DNA of 22,188 bases from an uncultured Clostridia bacterium (GTDB lineage: Bacteria; Bacillota; Clostridia; TANB77; CAG-508): assembly GCA_944391155.1 (NCBI GenBank), contig CALXSO010000076.1, forward strand, positions 1 through 22,188. Direction: 5' to 3'. The position numbers and the translations under genes are program-made. Below are positions 1-9,383 of this stretch, piece after piece; position 1 is the stretch's first letter, and the number at the start of each line of letters is the position of its first letter. A model generated the notes under the pieces. That model had not been told where the DNA came from and did no database searches. It saw nothing but the letters and a program-made list of their open reading frames with translations.

Positions 1-1050
1 TTTAAACAAGAATATTTTCCTAAAAGAAAATTATTTTTTTTTAGAAAAAAACATAAATATATGAATAAAGAAATAGAATATATTAAATATATAAATATTC
101 CTTTTTTGAAGGAGTTTATATACTTTATTGGTACATGCATAAAAATTTTCTATTGGAATATGAATACATCAAAAGCTAATGAAAAGTGCATATTTCTAAA
201 TCTAAATTATGCACCAGTTTCGCTTGCAATAGTACTAATGGGAAAATTATTTAGAATAAAAAAAGTTATTACTTTTACGGACTTGCTTTCATATACATAT
301 GCAGATGAAAAAGTAAAAAAAATGCCAATATATAAAAGATGCTTAATTAAACCATATATTTATTTAATAAAAAAACTCCAGGAAAACTATGATATGTATA
401 TATTTTTTTCTGAACCAATGAACGAATGTATAAATAAATTTAATAAACCATATTTAGTTATGGAAGGAATTTATAATCCTGAAGGAATAAATTTCAAAAA
501 AGTAAAAAAATCTAATGCAATTGCGTATGCAGGAAAGTTAAATAGAGAAATAGGAATACAAAAAATATTAGATGTATTTAAAAAAATTAATGATAAAAAT
601 TTAGAATTATGGTTTTTAGGAAATGGAGATATGAAAGATGAAATAAAAAAAGCTTCGATTATAAATAAAAATATAAAATATTTTGGATATAAGAATAGAC
701 AAGAAGTATTTGAATATTTAAAAATGGCGAAAATATTGATAAATCTAAGAAATCCAAAAGATGAATATACGAAATATTCTTTTCCTTCAAAAAATTTTGA
801 ATATATGGTTTCTGCTTCTCCTGTAGTAACAACAAGATTAGAAGGAACACCTAAAGAATATGAAAAATATATGTATGTAGTAGAATATGATGATGATAAA
901 ATAGTGAAAAAAATAAAAGAATTATTGAATAGTGATAATATTGAAATTTATAATTTTGGACAAAGAGCAAGAGAATTTATTTTAAAAAATAAAAATCCAT
1001 ATGTACAAGTAAAGAAAATAGATCAATTTTTAAAAAATAATATGAAATAG
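1..1050 (+). CDS. GT4-like glycosyltransferase, 5' end outside the window
   Basis: The reading frame is open from base 1 with no stop, so the ATG at 61 is probably internal. It also has no ribosome binding site, and the residues before it read on naturally. The visible part is about 350 residues. The C-terminal half looks like a GT-B (GT4, glycosyltransferase group 1) nucleotide-sugar domain: a YAGKLNREIG segment, FLGNGD, then SFPSKNFEYMVSASPVVTT, which is the usual 'SK.FEYM..G.PV' loop that contacts the sugar nucleotide. The N-terminal acceptor domain is incomplete. Family knowledge says such enzymes add one sugar to a lipid-linked repeat unit on the cytoplasmic face of the membrane; donor and acceptor cannot be told from sequence. 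The next gene follows after 32 bases, so co-transcription is likely. Confidence 0.83.
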   Translation, partial: FKQEYFPKRKLFFFRKKHKYMNKEIEYIKYINIPFLKEFIYFIGTCIKIFYWNMNTSKANEKCIFLNLNYAPVSLAIVLMGKLFRIKKVITFTDLLSYTYADEKVKKMPIYKRCLIKPYIYLIKKLQENYDMYIFFSEPMNECINKFNKPYLVMEGIYNPEGINFKKVKKSNAIAYAGKLNREIGIQKILDVFKKINDKNLELWFLGNGDMKDEIKKASIINKNIKYFGYKNRQEVFEYLKMAKILINLRNPKDEYTKYSFPSKNFEYMVSASPVVTTRLEGTPKEYEKYMYVVEYDDDKIVKKIKELLNSDNIEIYNFGQRAREFILKNKNPYVQVKKIDQFLKNNMK

Positions 1051-1082
1051 AAAAAGATGTATATAAAAGTAAATATCCAGTA

Positions 1083-2426
1083 ATGGAGTGTGTAAATAGA
1101 ATGACAATGACAATATTTTTATTAGTTTTAATAATTTGTGAAATAGTAATATATCGAAAAATAGATATTGATGTAAATGTGAAAAGTATATCATTTATTT
1201 ATGGAATGGGTGTAAGTATTTTACTATTTATTTCATCATTGAATCCACTAAACTTATATAAAGTTTCAGAATACACATATTTTTTAGTTATTATAAGTAT
1301 TATTTCATTTATGATTGCATTTTGTATGATTTCAAAGAAATTAATAAAAAAGAAACCAAATTTAAAAATAATAAATAAAAAAATAGAAAAAACACTTAAT
1401 AAACTTTTAAAATCAAAAATATTTATATCTATAGTGATTATCAATTTAATATTAGTAATAATATATAAAATGAAATATGAATTAGTAATTCAGGATTTAC
1501 CGAAACAAGAAATAAGAATGGCAAGGTTTAATGCACTTTTTTCAAGTGCTTTTGAAACTTTGTTTTTTAATTATATTATTACAGGAATTATAAATATATT
1601 GTCTATTGTTTTTTCTATATGTTTGGTACGAAAAAAATTTAAAAATTTTTTATTTGTACTAATAATGTGTAATATATTAATATATTCACTAATTGGATAT
1701 GGAAGGATTATATATTTTAATATTTTATTGTATATTATTATAACTATGCTTTTAAGTAATAATATTAGAAATTATTTAAATAGAAAATTTTTATTAAAAT
1801 TTGTATTATTTTGTTTTATAGTTTTTGTGATATTTACAGCAATGGTTTATATGAGAATCGGAAAAAAGAATTTATCATTAGGTGAAAATATAGTCTTGTC
1901 TCTTAAAAATCAAACAGAACAGGCAATAGAGTATTTAGTGGGAGAGTACAGATTACTAGATAATTTTGTGCAAAAGGGTTTTGAAAACTTTGATTTTTAT
2001 ACTTTAGGCAGAGCAACTTTTGCAGGCGTTGAAGAAATATTATTATATCCAATAAAGGCATTAGGAGTTCAAGTTGAATCTTTTAATAATGATATTTCTT
2101 ATTATACTCAAAAAGCTATTCTTATTGGAGAGAATAATTCATATTTTAATGCATATTATACTTGTATAATGAATTATTATTTGGATTTTGGAATATTAGG
2201 AGTTATTGTTTATCCAATATTGCATAGTATTTTAATATTATTTGCTTTAAGAAATTATTATACGCAAAAAAATATTTTTTCATTAATGTTACTTAATTTT
2301 GTTTTACTTAATTTATTTTTTGGTGTTATAAGATGGAATTATCAATCAGGAACGACTGTTTTTGTACTTTCTATATTGTTACTTTTAAATTTTTTTAAAA
2401 ATTATAAATTGAGCTTTAATAGATAA
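1083..2426 (+). CDS. Wzy-like oligosaccharide repeat-unit polymerase
   Basis: The 447-residue protein is almost entirely hydrophobic, with about ten or more predicted membrane segments separated by short basic loops and one longer loop around residues 260-350. The pattern of paired helices, a central IGYGRIIYFNILLY segment and a C-terminal helix hairpin (YYLDFGILGVIVYPILHS) is typical of polymerases that join undecaprenyl-linked repeat units outside the membrane. Sequence conservation in this family is low, so the call rests on topology and on the neighbouring flippase and glycosyltransferases. The ATG at 1083 has no Shine-Dalgarno. The ATG at 1101 has GGAG about 12 bases upstream and is a reasonable alternative start. 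A second polymerase/ligase-like gene lies at 7116, so which one polymerises is open. Confidence 0.72.
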   Translation: MECVNRMTMTIFLLVLIICEIVIYRKIDIDVNVKSISFIYGMGVSILLFISSLNPLNLYKVSEYTYFLVIISIISFMIAFCMISKKLIKKKPNLKIINKKIEKTLNKLLKSKIFISIVIINLILVIIYKMKYELVIQDLPKQEIRMARFNALFSSAFETLFFNYIITGIINILSIVFSICLVRKKFKNFLFVLIMCNILIYSLIGYGRIIYFNILLYIIITMLLSNNIRNYLNRKFLLKFVLFCFIVFVIFTAMVYMRIGKKNLSLGENIVLSLKNQTEQAIEYLVGEYRLLDNFVQKGFENFDFYTLGRATFAGVEEILLYPIKALGVQVESFNNDISYYTQKAILIGENNSYFNAYYTCIMNYYLDFGILGVIVYPILHSILILFALRNYYTQKNIFSLMLLNFVLLNLFFGVIRWNYQSGTTVFVLSILLLLNFFKNYKLSFNR

Positions 2427-2544
2427 TTGTTACAATTTATATTTAAATTTATTTAAAGTGAAAAATATGTTTAAATATATATTTCTTAAGCTTATCAATT
2501 AATTTTGAATATTGTTTTGCATTGTAAAAGAGAAAGGTTTATAG

Positions 2545-3798
2545 ATGAAAGTTTTATGGATTGTTAATAAAATATTTCCATATCCTGCTAAAATGTTAAA
2601 GATTAAAGAGAATGTTTTTGGAGGCTGGTTAGAAGGTTTAGCAGATAGTTTAAAGCATGTTTCTAATTTAAATTTAGCTATTGCAACAGTATATAGTGGT
2701 AATAAAATCCTTCTTTTTGAAGATAATAAGATTAAGTATTATTTGATTCCTGGATTTCCAGCTATCAAATATGATAAAAACATGGAACAGAGTTGGAAAT
2801 ATATATATATGCAGTTTAAACCAGATATTGTTCATATACATGGTTCAGAATATTCTCATGGTTTGGCTTTTGTTAATGCTTTTCCAGATATAAAAAATGT
2901 GGTATCAATACAAGGATTGGTATCTGTTTGTGAAAAAGTGTATTATGCAAATATGAGTTTTCTGGATATTATAGGAAATATTACTTTAAGAGATATTTTG
3001 AAATGTGACAATTTAATTAATCAAAAACATAAATTTGGTATTAGGGGAATAAATGAAATAGAATTATTAAGAAAAGTAAATTTTGTGATAGGAAGAACAG
3101 GTTGGGATTATGCAAATGTTAAATCTATTAATCCATCTATAAAATATTTTAAAGGTGATGAAACATTAAGACAGGGATTTTATGATAAAAAATGGAATAT
3201 AAATAATGTTGAAAAAAATACTATTTTTTGTAGTCAAGCAGGTTATCCAATAAAAGGGTTTCATTTTCTGTTGCATGCAGTTTATTTGTTAAAAAAATTA
3301 AATTCGAATATAAAATTATATGTTGGTGGATATAATGTTTTTGATTCTTCAATAAAGTCTAAAATAAAGAGAAGTGGATATGCAAATTATATATTGAAAA
3401 TAATAAAAAAATTGAATTTAGAAAAACAAGTAATATTTTTAGGCTTATTAAATGAAAATCAAATGATAGATAGGTTACTTAAATCAAATGTTTTTGTATT
3501 ACCTTCTGTAATTGAAAATAGTTCTAATTCGTTGTGTGAAGCAATGCTTTTAGGAATGCCATGTGTTGCAAGCAATACAGGAGGAACAATGGATATATTA
3601 GAAAATAAAAAAGAAGGTTTTTTATATCCTTATACAGAACCTGCAATGTGTGCAGAGTATATTTTAAAATTTTTAAATAGTGATAGTTTGTCTATGGAGA
3701 TTGGAGCTAATGCTAGAAATACAGCTCTTGTTAGACATAATCCTGAAAAAAATATGATGAATATTTTAGACATATATAAGTATATATTAAATTCTTAA
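2545..3798 (+). CDS. GT4 family glycosyltransferase
   Basis: The protein has 417 residues and a complete GT-B fold pattern. Near the N-terminus VFGGWLEGLADSL (about 24-36) matches the glycine-rich acceptor-side loop. FKPDIVHIHGSEYSHG (91-106) is the usual 'PDivH.H' strand. In the C-terminal domain, glutamates 324 and 332 form the EX7E motif (ENSSNSLCE), followed by AMLLGMPCVASNTGG, the retaining GT4 signature. It should transfer a sugar from a nucleotide donor to a growing lipid-linked oligosaccharide in the cytoplasm; the sugar is not predictable. The start is supported by AGAAAGG about eight bases upstream. A 118-base AT-rich gap separates it from the polymerase upstream. No clear promoter stands out in that gap, so it may still be read from upstream. 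Confidence 0.87.
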   Translation: MKVLWIVNKIFPYPAKMLKIKENVFGGWLEGLADSLKHVSNLNLAIATVYSGNKILLFEDNKIKYYLIPGFPAIKYDKNMEQSWKYIYMQFKPDIVHIHGSEYSHGLAFVNAFPDIKNVVSIQGLVSVCEKVYYANMSFLDIIGNITLRDILKCDNLINQKHKFGIRGINEIELLRKVNFVIGRTGWDYANVKSINPSIKYFKGDETLRQGFYDKKWNINNVEKNTIFCSQAGYPIKGFHFLLHAVYLLKKLNSNIKLYVGGYNVFDSSIKSKIKRSGYANYILKIIKKLNLEKQVIFLGLLNENQMIDRLLKSNVFVLPSVIENSSNSLCEAMLLGMPCVASNTGGTMDILENKKEGFLYPYTEPAMCAEYILKFLNSDSLSMEIGANARNTALVRHNPEKNMMNILDIYKYILNS

Positions 3799-3817
3799 TT
3801 ATGGTGAGGTGTTTTTT

Positions 3818-4783
3818 TTGAATAAGATTATTTTGTATAATCCAGCTATTTCATCATTGAATATGGGTGATGAGATTATTGCAGAATCATGCAAGAAGAA
3901 TATATGCAGTTTGTTTTCAAATAGTATGTATGTGGAAATATCTACTCATTTACCAATTAATAATAAATATATTCAAAGAATTAAGAATGTTAAATATTCA
4001 TTTGTATTAGGAAGTAATTTGTTAATGCCAAAAATGGATGCAAGATTTAGACAATGGGATATAAAAATGTGGAATGTAGATTATATTAAACCTATAATTT
4101 TAATGGGAGTTGGTTGGAACAGATATTCAGATAAAGTAACACATTATACGAAAGTTTTGTATAAAAAATTATTGTCACATGAGTATTTGAATAGTGTTAG
4201 AGATGAATATACTAAAATAAAATTAAATGAAATAGGAATTAATAATGTAATAAATACAGGATGTCCTACATTTTGGGATTTTGATAAGGAGTTATGTAGA
4301 GAAGTTTCAAAAAGTAAGAGTAATAAAGTTATATTTACTTTGACAGATTATAAAAGAGATTATAAAAAAGATAAACAATTAATAGAGATTTTAAAAAAGA
4401 ATTATAGAGAAATATATTTTTGGACACAGGGATTTGATGATTATGATTATTTTAAAGAATTAGATAAGTCTAATATTATAAAAATAGTAGGTCCAACTCT
4501 TGATGATTTTGACAAGATTTTAAAGGAAAAAGTAGATTATGTTGGGACTAGGCTACATGGTGGTATTAGAGCTTTAAAATTTAGATGTAGAACAATTATT
4601 TTGGCAGTTGATAATAGAGCAATAGAATTAAATAGAAATTATAATATTCCTATATTAAAAAGAGAAGAAATTGATAAATTAGAAGAGATTATAAATAATG
4701 ATTTGATTACTGACATAAAAATACCTCTAAAAAATATAGAAAGATGGAAAAATCAATTTAAAGGTAGGAAGTTAAATGAATGA
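3818..4783 (+). CDS. Polysaccharide pyruvyl transferase family protein
   Basis: With the start used here the protein has 321 residues and begins MNKIILYNPAISSLNMGDEI. The NMGDEI segment (15-20) is the conserved N-terminal loop of the polysaccharide pyruvyl transferase family (CsaB/WcaK type). The C-terminal domain holds YVGTRLHGGIRAL, the 'RLHG...AL' signature. Such enzymes move pyruvate from phosphoenolpyruvate onto a sugar as a ketal, which gives the polymer negative charge. The TTG at 3818 is preferred over the GTG at 3809, because GAGGTG at 3806-3811 is itself the ribosome binding site, six bases before the TTG. The gene overlaps the next by eight bases, which implies translational coupling. 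Confidence 0.82.
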   Translation: MNKIILYNPAISSLNMGDEIIAESCKKNICSLFSNSMYVEISTHLPINNKYIQRIKNVKYSFVLGSNLLMPKMDARFRQWDIKMWNVDYIKPIILMGVGWNRYSDKVTHYTKVLYKKLLSHEYLNSVRDEYTKIKLNEIGINNVINTGCPTFWDFDKELCREVSKSKSNKVIFTLTDYKRDYKKDKQLIEILKKNYREIYFWTQGFDDYDYFKELDKSNIIKIVGPTLDDFDKILKEKVDYVGTRLHGGIRALKFRCRTIILAVDNRAIELNRNYNIPILKREEIDKLEEIINNDLITDIKIPLKNIERWKNQFKGRKLNE

Positions 4784-5705
4784 TTATAAGGTAAAGTCAC
4801 CAGTAGTTATGATGGTTTTTAATAGACCTAAAAATACTAGAAAAGTTTTAAAAGAAATACGAAAGGTTAGACCTGATAAGTTGTTTGTAATTGCAGATGG
4901 ACCAAGAATGGGTAATAAAGATGATTTAATTAAATGTAGTGAGACTAGAAAAATATTTGAAAATGTGGATTGGGATTGTAAAGTTTATAAAAGATTTTTA
5001 GAAAAGAATTTAGGATGTGCCAAAAACGGATATATGGGTTTTAATTGGATTTTTGAAAATGTAGAAGAAGCTATTTTTTTGGAAGATGATTGTGTACCAG
5101 ATATTAGTTTCTTTAGGTTTTGTGATGAATTACTGGAAAAATATCGTTATGATAGCAGGGTAATGCTTATTAGTGGTACTAATCAATTAGGAAGTTGGAA
5201 AAAAACAGGTAATAGTTATCATTTTTCAAAATTTGGTGGAATTTGGGGCTGGGCTTCATGGAGAAGAGCTTGGAAATTTTATGATTTTGACATAAAACTC
5301 TGGAATGATAAGGAAGTTAGAAGAAATTTAAGAAAGCAATTGAATTTTTTTCAGTATATTTCACGAAAAAACATATATGATCAGATTTATAATAAGAGAG
5401 CAAAATTTAGTTCTTGGGCTTATCAGTGGGGATTTGCCAGAATTGTGCAATCTGGACTTGCTATTTCACCTTGTGTAAATTTAGTAAGTAATATAGGAAG
5501 TGGAGATGATGCTACAAATAATAAAATGAAGTCTTCTGTTTCAAATTTAAAATTGAATGAAATGATATTTCCTTTAAAGCATCCGTTATATGTTTTGCCA
5601 GATGAGGAGTATGATAAAAAAAATTATAATAAAATAGAAGGTTCAAATTATAGAATTTTGAAAAATTATGTTTCAGGAAGAGTGAAAAAATGGTGGTTAA
5701 ATTAA
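4776..5705 (+). CDS. GT-A fold glycosyltransferase (HlpA-like)
   Basis: The protein has 309 residues. Its N-terminus (SPVVMMVFNRPKNTRKVL, about 8-25) is the first strand and helix of a GT-A nucleotide-sugar domain. VIADGPR (38-44) and LEDDCVP (102-108) follow; the latter serves as the acidic metal-binding 'DXD-like' site. Further on, FGGIWGWASWRRAWKFYD is a tryptophan-rich block that recurs in this subfamily, often labelled hemolytic protein HlpA-like or sugar transferase. I infer a cytoplasmic glycosyltransferase acting on the repeat unit. AGGTAGGAAG sits just before the ATG, inside the end of the pyruvyl transferase gene, so the two are probably translated together. Donor and acceptor are unknown. 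Confidence 0.75.
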   Translation: MNDYKVKSPVVMMVFNRPKNTRKVLKEIRKVRPDKLFVIADGPRMGNKDDLIKCSETRKIFENVDWDCKVYKRFLEKNLGCAKNGYMGFNWIFENVEEAIFLEDDCVPDISFFRFCDELLEKYRYDSRVMLISGTNQLGSWKKTGNSYHFSKFGGIWGWASWRRAWKFYDFDIKLWNDKEVRRNLRKQLNFFQYISRKNIYDQIYNKRAKFSSWAYQWGFARIVQSGLAISPCVNLVSNIGSGDDATNNKMKSSVSNLKLNEMIFPLKHPLYVLPDEEYDKKNYNKIEGSNYRILKNYVSGRVKKWWLN

Positions 5706-5752
5706 TAAATTTATTTTTGTAAAAACTAAAAAATTATTTTAAAAGGTGAGAG

Positions 5753-7090
5753 ATGGAAAAAAATATTGCTTTAAAAAGTATTTTTGGAAATAGTATGTGG
5801 CAAATAGGGGAAAAGATTATATCAATGATTTTTTCTGTTTTAGTTACTTCAATTATTGCTAGATATTTGGGAGCTGAAGCATATGGATTTGTTAATTATA
5901 TTATTTCAATAGTTTTGCTTTTTACGACTTTTTCTACTTTAGGAATGGAGAAAATAACGATTAAAGATGTTATTGAAAAGGATGAGGCTGAAGAAAAAAT
6001 TTTAGGTACAAGTTTTTATATAAGGCTGATTGGTGGTATAGTATTAATTGTTATTTCACAGATAACAATTTATATATTAGACAAAAAAAATATGTTAGCT
6101 CAACTTTTAGGACTGATAATGGGATTATGCATGATTTTTCGAGCTTATGAAGTGATAGAATATTATTTGCAAGCTCAAATGAAACTTAAAACTATTTCCA
6201 TAATAAGATTTTATGCGAGTATGTTTGTGGTTGTTTCAAGAATTTTGGTTGTAGTTTTTGATTTGGGAATAATAGGTTTTACTGCAACATATTTACTTGA
6301 TGCTATAATTGTGGCCATGCTTTTAAAGATATGGTATACGAATAGAAAGAAACTTAGATTTAAGTTTAGTAAGGAATATGCAAAAAAGATTTTATCAAAG
6401 TGTTGGTATGTGGCAATAAGTGGTCTAATGGTTACTTTATATATGAGAATTGATCAGGTTATGTTAGGCTCAATGCTTGATTCTAAATCAGAAAATGGGG
6501 TATATTCGGCAGCAGTAAGGATTGCTGAAATATGGTATTTTGTACCAACAGCAATTATTGCAGCTTTTCAACCAATAATTGTTATGAAAAAAAAATATAG
6601 TAAGGATCAATATGAGAAATCTATGCAAAGATTGTATGACATTGTTTCAATTGTTGGAATTTCTTTTGGAATTTTAATTACAATTTTTGGAGATATTGCA
6701 GTAAATATACTTTATGGAGATGAATATAAAGGTGCAACTTCAATATTGCAAATTAGCGTATGGGCAGGTTTATTTGCCACTTTGGGAACTGCTAGGTCTG
6801 TGTGGCTTATAAATGAAAATTTACAAAAATATAGTCTAATTTATACAAGCATTGGTTGTGTTACAAATATAATATTAAATTATTTCTTAATTCCTAAAAT
6901 TGGAGCAAAAGGAGCTGCTATTGCGACATTAATTGCTCAATTTGTTACTAATGTATTAGCTTTAATGCCTTTTAAAAAAACAAGAAAATCTTCATTTATG
7001 ATTTTTAAATCTATATTTTTTAATGAAACTTTAAAAGATGTTTTTAAGTCTTTTAAGTGTAGGATATATAATTTATTTTTTAGAATATAA
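5753..7090 (+). CDS. Wzx-type oligosaccharide flippase
   Basis: The protein has 445 residues and about twelve membrane segments arranged as in the MATE/polysaccharide transporter superfamily. It opens with GNSMWQIGEKIISMIFSVLV and IIARYLGAEAYGFVNYI, the amphipathic start and 'R.LG...yG' loop found in most Wzx proteins. ISGLMVTLYMRIDQVMLGSM near residues 220-240 is the matching start of the second half. It should turn undecaprenyl-diphosphate-linked repeat units from the inner to the outer face of the membrane, where a Wzy polymerase uses them. AAGGTGAG precedes the ATG at good spacing. Its place among glycosyltransferases and two polymerase-like genes supports the call. Confidence 0.88.
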   Translation: MEKNIALKSIFGNSMWQIGEKIISMIFSVLVTSIIARYLGAEAYGFVNYIISIVLLFTTFSTLGMEKITIKDVIEKDEAEEKILGTSFYIRLIGGIVLIVISQITIYILDKKNMLAQLLGLIMGLCMIFRAYEVIEYYLQAQMKLKTISIIRFYASMFVVVSRILVVVFDLGIIGFTATYLLDAIIVAMLLKIWYTNRKKLRFKFSKEYAKKILSKCWYVAISGLMVTLYMRIDQVMLGSMLDSKSENGVYSAAVRIAEIWYFVPTAIIAAFQPIIVMKKKYSKDQYEKSMQRLYDIVSIVGISFGILITIFGDIAVNILYGDEYKGATSILQISVWAGLFATLGTARSVWLINENLQKYSLIYTSIGCVTNIILNYFLIPKIGAKGAAIATLIAQFVTNVLALMPFKKTRKSSFMIFKSIFFNETLKDVFKSFKCRIYNLFFRI

Positions 7091-7115
7091 ATAGTATTTA
7101 CGAATAAAATGAAAT

Positions 7116-8249
7116 ATGGATGTATTAATTTCAATGTCAAGTTTAAAATTATTTGGAAATTACCAAGAAATATTAATTTTTTTGTTTGTGATACTATTTT
7201 TTTATATGTTATTTAGATTGAAGAAGATAGTATTCACTGTGAATTTATTATTCATCATTGGGTTTTCATTAACATATTATATAATTTCGATGAAATATTC
7301 TCAAGATGTAAGTAAAATATCAATTTATTGTATATTGGCTTATTATATTGGAGTAATGTTAGTTGCAATTAATAAAAATAGAGATATATGTATAATAAAT
7401 TATACATATGCTATAGCAATAGGATTTTTTATGCATGCAATGTTAAATTATTTGGTTAATATAGATTCAAATAGTAGAAATACAGTAGATTTTTGGACTC
7501 ATGAAGTAAAATCAGCAAGTTTGCAAGCTACAATGCTTACAATGATAATTGGAACAAGCTTTTTTTCTTTAATTTGTATAAAAGAAAGGTGGAAGAAAAT
7601 ATTTCTTTTTATATTTTTGATATTTTCTATATTGTATGATCTAATTTTGTCTACAAGGACTTTGTTAATTGTTGGATTAATTTCTTTTGTTTTTTCATTT
7701 GCTATGTTTGCATTTTTAAATTATAAGAATAATAAACATGAAATACGAAGATGTTTAAAAACAATTTTCTTTTTAATATTTTTTATTTTTATTTTTTATT
7801 ATATAAATTTTTTCGGAATAAAGGATATTGTGCAAAAATCTAATTTTTCTGCAAGGATGCGAAAAATAGATACTACTGAAGTTGATATAGATAGATTTGA
7901 AACACAATTTTTATCAATTGGAAGTTTAGTTCAGTATCCTATGGGAGGAAATGAAGAAAATATTGGAGATTTAAAATATGCTCATAATATGTGGTTTGAT
8001 GTTGCAAAACAGGCTGGAATTATTCCTTTTATATTACTAGTTATTTTTTTTGTTATTAATTTGAATAATTTACTTAAGTTGATTAAGAATTGTAAAATCA
8101 AAGATGAACTTAAAATTTTTTTAGTTGGAATTTATGTTGCTGTTTTGTTAAATTTTTTGGTTGAACCAATTATGCAAGGAGAGCCATTGTTTTTTATAAT
8201 GTTTTGTATGGTTATGGGAATGGTTGATTTTAAAAGTTTACAAAATTAA
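7116..8249 (+). CDS. O-antigen ligase / polymerase-like membrane protein
   Basis: The protein has 377 residues and about ten membrane segments. A long external loop around residues 245-300 ends in YAHNMWFDVAKQAGIIPFIL. The 'HN..fd...q.Gi.p' block is the hallmark of the O-antigen ligase/Wzy_C superfamily, including WaaL, Wzy and teichuronic-acid polymerases. SIGSLVQYPMGGNE ahead of it fits the usual glycine-containing loop before the histidine. In a Gram-positive it would polymerise repeat units or attach the finished glycan to another carrier. The ATG at 7116 has no clear ribosome binding site; the ATG at 7134 is an alternative. It is the last gene of the polysaccharide block. No convincing terminator follows, only a weak ATGTAA/TTACAT dyad near 8252-8276. 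Confidence 0.75.
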   Translation: MDVLISMSSLKLFGNYQEILIFLFVILFFYMLFRLKKIVFTVNLLFIIGFSLTYYIISMKYSQDVSKISIYCILAYYIGVMLVAINKNRDICIINYTYAIAIGFFMHAMLNYLVNIDSNSRNTVDFWTHEVKSASLQATMLTMIIGTSFFSLICIKERWKKIFLFIFLIFSILYDLILSTRTLLIVGLISFVFSFAMFAFLNYKNNKHEIRRCLKTIFFLIFFIFIFYYINFFGIKDIVQKSNFSARMRKIDTTEVDIDRFETQFLSIGSLVQYPMGGNEENIGDLKYAHNMWFDVAKQAGIIPFILLVIFFVINLNNLLKLIKNCKIKDELKIFLVGIYVAVLLNFLVEPIMQGEPLFFIMFCMVMGMVDFKSLQN

Positions 8250-8364
8250 TGTAAGTTATAATTCAATTTTACATAAAGATAAAACGACCGAAATGTTATT
8301 ATTTAATCAATAAAAAGGTGATTTGTCTGAAGGCTTGAATAAATATTTTTTGTCAAAAACATAC

Positions 8365-8393
8365 TTGAACATTATGTAAAACTATGTTAAAAT
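8365..8393 (+). promoter_or_regulatory. Sigma-A-type promoter of pyrF
   Basis: The sequence shows TTGAAC at 8365-8370, a 17-base spacer and TAAAAT at 8388-8393, with TG at 8385-8386 giving an extended -10. The block TGTTAAAATATT (8385-8396) is repeated exactly at 8406-8417, so a second -10-like hexamer lies 21 bases downstream. The leader is only about 45 bases and ends in AGGAGG at 8434-8439, seven bases before the ATG. That leaves no room for a PyrR-type attenuator. Confidence 0.72.
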
Positions 8394-8446
8394 ATTCAAT
8401 GTAACTGTTAAAATATTTCCATTTTAAAATTTTAGGAGGAAAAAAC

Positions 8447-9352
8447 ATGAATGCTATGGAAACTTTAAACAAAAAAATTAAGGAAACAGATTGTCGGATA
8501 GTTGCAGGCTTAGATCCAACTGTCGAAATTCTTCCTGTTTATATGCAAGGAAAGATTGCTTCTTCAAGTGATAAAGCATGGGAAGAAGCAAAAGTGATTG
8601 AAGAATTTTGCAGGGATTATATTTGGACAATTTCAGATATTGTTCCGGCAATTAAAATCAATTCAGCTTTCTTTGAAAAGGAGTATTTACAGCCGGTTTT
8701 CAGAAATGTTGCCAGATATGCAAAAAGTTTAAACCTTTATGTCATTGGTGACCTGAAAAGGGCTGATATTGGTTCAACTTCAAAGGCATATGCAGAAGCA
8801 TGGCTTGGAGAAGATCAGCCATTTGATGCTATCACTATCAATCCTTATTTTGGAACTGATGGTGTGAAGCCTTTGATAGAAACGGCTGTTGAGAATGAAA
8901 AGGGAGTTTTTGTTTTGGTAAAGACTTCTAATGATTCCTCGGCAGAAATACAGGATCAGGTGATATTCGAGAGTAGAAACCCTGTGTATCATGAAGTAGC
9001 ACATTTGGTGAATATGTGGGGAGCTTCTGTTTCTGATGGGTATTATTATAATCCTGTTGGAGCTGTGGTTGGAGCAACACATCCTAAGGATGCAGAGCTC
9101 TTAAGAACCTATATGAAAAACACTATGTTCTTAGTTCCTGGTTATGGAGCTCAGGGGGCAACAGCAAAAGATGTTGCTGTTAACTTTGATCAAAATGGTT
9201 TAGGAGCTATTGTGAATTCATCACGAGGACTTATGTGTGCCTATAAAAAAGGCAAATATAAAGAATTTGTAGGTCAATTTGGCAAAGGATGGGAAGAAGC
9301 GACTAGGCTTGCTTGCCTTGATGCGAAGGAAGACATCAATAATGCATTATAG
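8447..9352 (+). CDS. pyrF: Orotidine 5'-phosphate decarboxylase, long (type 2) form
   Basis: The 301-residue protein is an OMP decarboxylase that makes UMP from OMP, the last step of de novo pyrimidine synthesis in the cytoplasm. GLDP (21-24), PAIKIN (68-73) and GDLKRADIGST (101-111) give the catalytic Asp-Lys-Asp array (D102, K104, D107). VPGYGAQG and VNSSRG near the C-terminus form the phosphate-binding loops. The length of about 300 residues, against about 230-240 for the common form, places it in the type 2 subfamily. The start is set by AGGAGG seven bases upstream. It stands alone, with its own promoter and terminator. Two 60-base stretches counted by eye (8881-8940, 9001-9060) have 22 and 23 G+C, clearly more than most flanking genes. 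Confidence 0.95.
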   Translation: MNAMETLNKKIKETDCRIVAGLDPTVEILPVYMQGKIASSSDKAWEEAKVIEEFCRDYIWTISDIVPAIKINSAFFEKEYLQPVFRNVARYAKSLNLYVIGDLKRADIGSTSKAYAEAWLGEDQPFDAITINPYFGTDGVKPLIETAVENEKGVFVLVKTSNDSSAEIQDQVIFESRNPVYHEVAHLVNMWGASVSDGYYYNPVGAVVGATHPKDAELLRTYMKNTMFLVPGYGAQGATAKDVAVNFDQNGLGAIVNSSRGLMCAYKKGKYKEFVGQFGKGWEEATRLACLDAKEDINNAL

Positions 9353-9383
9353 ATGTTAATCCTGGAATTAAATAGCGATTTAA

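Noticed and set aside
61..63. ATG at 61 as the true start of the first glycosyltransferase
   Set aside because: The frame is open back to base 1, no ribosome binding site precedes 61, and the protein would lack the beginning of the GT-B fold. The gene is treated as cut by the window edge.
8317..8385. Short leader peptide upstream of pyrF (AAAGGTG followed by TTG)
   Set aside because: It would end by overlapping the pyrF promoter, encodes fewer than 20 residues and shows no attenuator structure.
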